Shown: piece by piece, positions 5,873-6,593 of the stretch
Numbering within the stretch: the stretch's first letter is position 1
Layout: every line of letters begins with the position of its first letter
Origin: Clostridia bacterium
Lineage (GTDB): Bacteria > Bacillota_A > Clostridia > Christensenellales > Aristaeellaceae
Direction: 5' to 3'
Length of the DNA stretch: 6,593 bases
Assembly (NCBI GenBank): GCA_017397695.1
Contig: JAFQIF010000163.1
Coordinates: 1 to 6,593, forward strand
The notes under the pieces: generated by a model
What the model was told of the DNA's origin: nothing
The model's database searches: none
What the model saw: the letters and a program-made list of their open reading frames with translations, nothing else
Program-made: the position numbers and the translations under genes

Positions 5873-5902
5873 TTGACACATATGGTTATTGCGGCGTAAA
5901 AT
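5873..5902 (+). promoter_or_regulatory. Promoter of the substrate-binding protein gene
   Basis: A perfect -35 TTGACA (5873-5878), an 18-base spacer and -10 TAAAAT (5897-5902) predict a start near 5909 and a leader of about 65 bases. Within that leader GG-A-AGATTC (5916-5924) can pair with GAATCTCC (5941-5948), a bulged hairpin just ahead of the ribosome binding site. No known riboswitch pattern was seen in it. Confidence 0.8.
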
Positions 5903-5973
5903 AAAACCAGTATATGGAAGATTCTCTGAAACGAATATGGGAATCTCCGAAAGACAAAAGGAGGATATCTGTT

Positions 5974-6593
5974 ATGAAGAAGTTTTTCGCGCTCGTCCTC
6001 GCTGCGATGATGCTCATGACCGCTGCGTCCGCTATGGCCGCAGGCAGCCTCGTCGTCTATTCTCCGCATGACGCGGATCCGCTCAACGCCGGCGTGGCGA
6101 TGTTCCAGGCTGCGTACCCGGACATCGACGTTCAGGTGATCGCTGCCGGCACCGGTGAGCTGTGCCAGCGTATCGTTGCCGAGAGCGAGAATCCGCAGGG
6201 CGACGTCCTCTGGGGCGGCGGCGCGGATACCCTCGCGGGCTATGTGGATTACTTTGAGCCGTATGTCTGTGCCAATGACGACGTCATCGGCGAGGCTTAC
6301 AAGGCCGCTGACGACCTGTGGATCGGCGAATCTCCGCTGCCGATGGTCATCATCTACAACAAGACCCTGATCGCTGAGGAAGATGTGCCCAAGACCTGGG
6401 ATGACCTGTGCAACGAGAATCTCAAGGGTAAGATCGCTTACGCCTCCCCGGCGAAGTCCGGCTCTGCCTACACTCAGCTGTGCACCATGCTCTTCTCCAA
6501 GCCCACCATCGACGAGGGCTGGGACATGGTCTTCAACTTCATCAAGAACCTCGACGGCAAGGTGCAGGATTCCTCCGGCAACTGCCATAAGCT
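5974..6593 (+). CDS. ABC transporter substrate-binding protein, COG1840/AfuA-FbpA-like (3' end outside window)
   Basis: Periplasmic or extracellular solute receptor of an ABC importer. The start is ATG 5974, nine bases after AAAGGAGG (5957-5964). 206 codons are visible and the frame runs off the window; the family is about 330-350 residues. Residues 1-22 form a signal peptide: KK at 2-3, a hydrophobic core at 4-18, and AMA before a probable signal peptidase I cut after Ala22. There is no lipobox Cys, so it is apparently not a lipoprotein. The mature start GSLVVYSPHDADPL is followed by IAAGTGELCQRIVAESENP, QGDVLWGGGADTL, PMVIIYNKTLI, LKGKIAYASPAKSGS and FIKNLDGKVQDSSG, all matching iron(III)/2-aminoethylphosphonate type binding proteins of this group. 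The ligand cannot be decided: members bind ferric iron, phosphonates or phosphorylated compounds. Permease and ATPase genes are expected just downstream. Codon use is strongly biased, consistent with high expression. Confidence 0.92.
   Translation, partial: MKKFFALVLAAMMLMTAASAMAAGSLVVYSPHDADPLNAGVAMFQAAYPDIDVQVIAAGTGELCQRIVAESENPQGDVLWGGGADTLAGYVDYFEPYVCANDDVIGEAYKAADDLWIGESPLPMVIIYNKTLIAEEDVPKTWDDLCNENLKGKIAYASPAKSGSAYTQLCTMLFSKPTIDEGWDMVFNFIKNLDGKVQDSSGNCHK

Noticed and set aside
5545..6588. Long minus-strand open frame (347 codons) over the transporter gene start and the intergenic region
   Set aside because: It covers the strong plus-strand ribosome binding site, signal peptide and COG1840 homology; the composition bias mirrors that gene's codon use.

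Overview
The window looks like a chromosomal segment of a moderately GC-rich Firmicutes-type bacterium, most likely an anaerobic, gut-type Clostridia relative. The basis is a Firmicutes-style mannonate dehydratase, strong AGGAGG-type ribosome binding sites, TTGACA/TATAAT-type promoters and a TPP-riboswitch-led thiamine salvage operon ending in thiW. This assignment is by gene content and style only. No phage, transposon, CRISPR or RNA-gene signature was seen.

Layout. (1) Positions 1-593: the C-terminal half of uxuA (mannonate dehydratase), closed by a textbook terminator with a UUCG tetraloop. (2) 627-1658: an intact DUF2804-family protein of unknown function. (3) 1675-4737: a thiamine salvage cluster. 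A consensus promoter with extended -10, a well-conserved TPP riboswitch and an intrinsic terminator precede thiM, thiE, thiD and thiW. (4) 4745-5792: a convergent gene on the minus strand for a membrane PAP2-superfamily phosphatase, with its own promoter, leader hairpin and terminator. (5) 5873-6593: a promoter and the first 206 codons of an exported COG1840-type (AfuA/FbpA-like) ABC transporter substrate-binding protein, cut by the window edge.

The main observation is that the thiamine cluster is decaying. thiM has an in-frame UGA at codon 10. thiE has lost about 50 internal codons and carries a frameshift. thiW has two nonsense codons and a 1-nt frameshift. Only thiD reads through intact. 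The lesions are of different kinds and hit three of four genes, so scattered sequencing error is a poor explanation. The promoter, the first TPP riboswitch and its terminator still look functional, so the control apparatus and thiD may have outlived the rest of the pathway. The leader in front of thiW carries, in order, several short blocks resembling a TPP riboswitch, now degenerate or strongly divergent.

If the reading is right, this strain cannot salvage the thiazole moiety by this ThiM, cannot join thiazole and pyrimidine by this ThiE, and lacks a working copy of this ThiW transporter component. It would then depend on paralogues elsewhere or on imported thiamine. I found no convincing new multi-gene system here. 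The decaying riboswitch-controlled operon and the unusual thiW leader are the parts most worth a second look.
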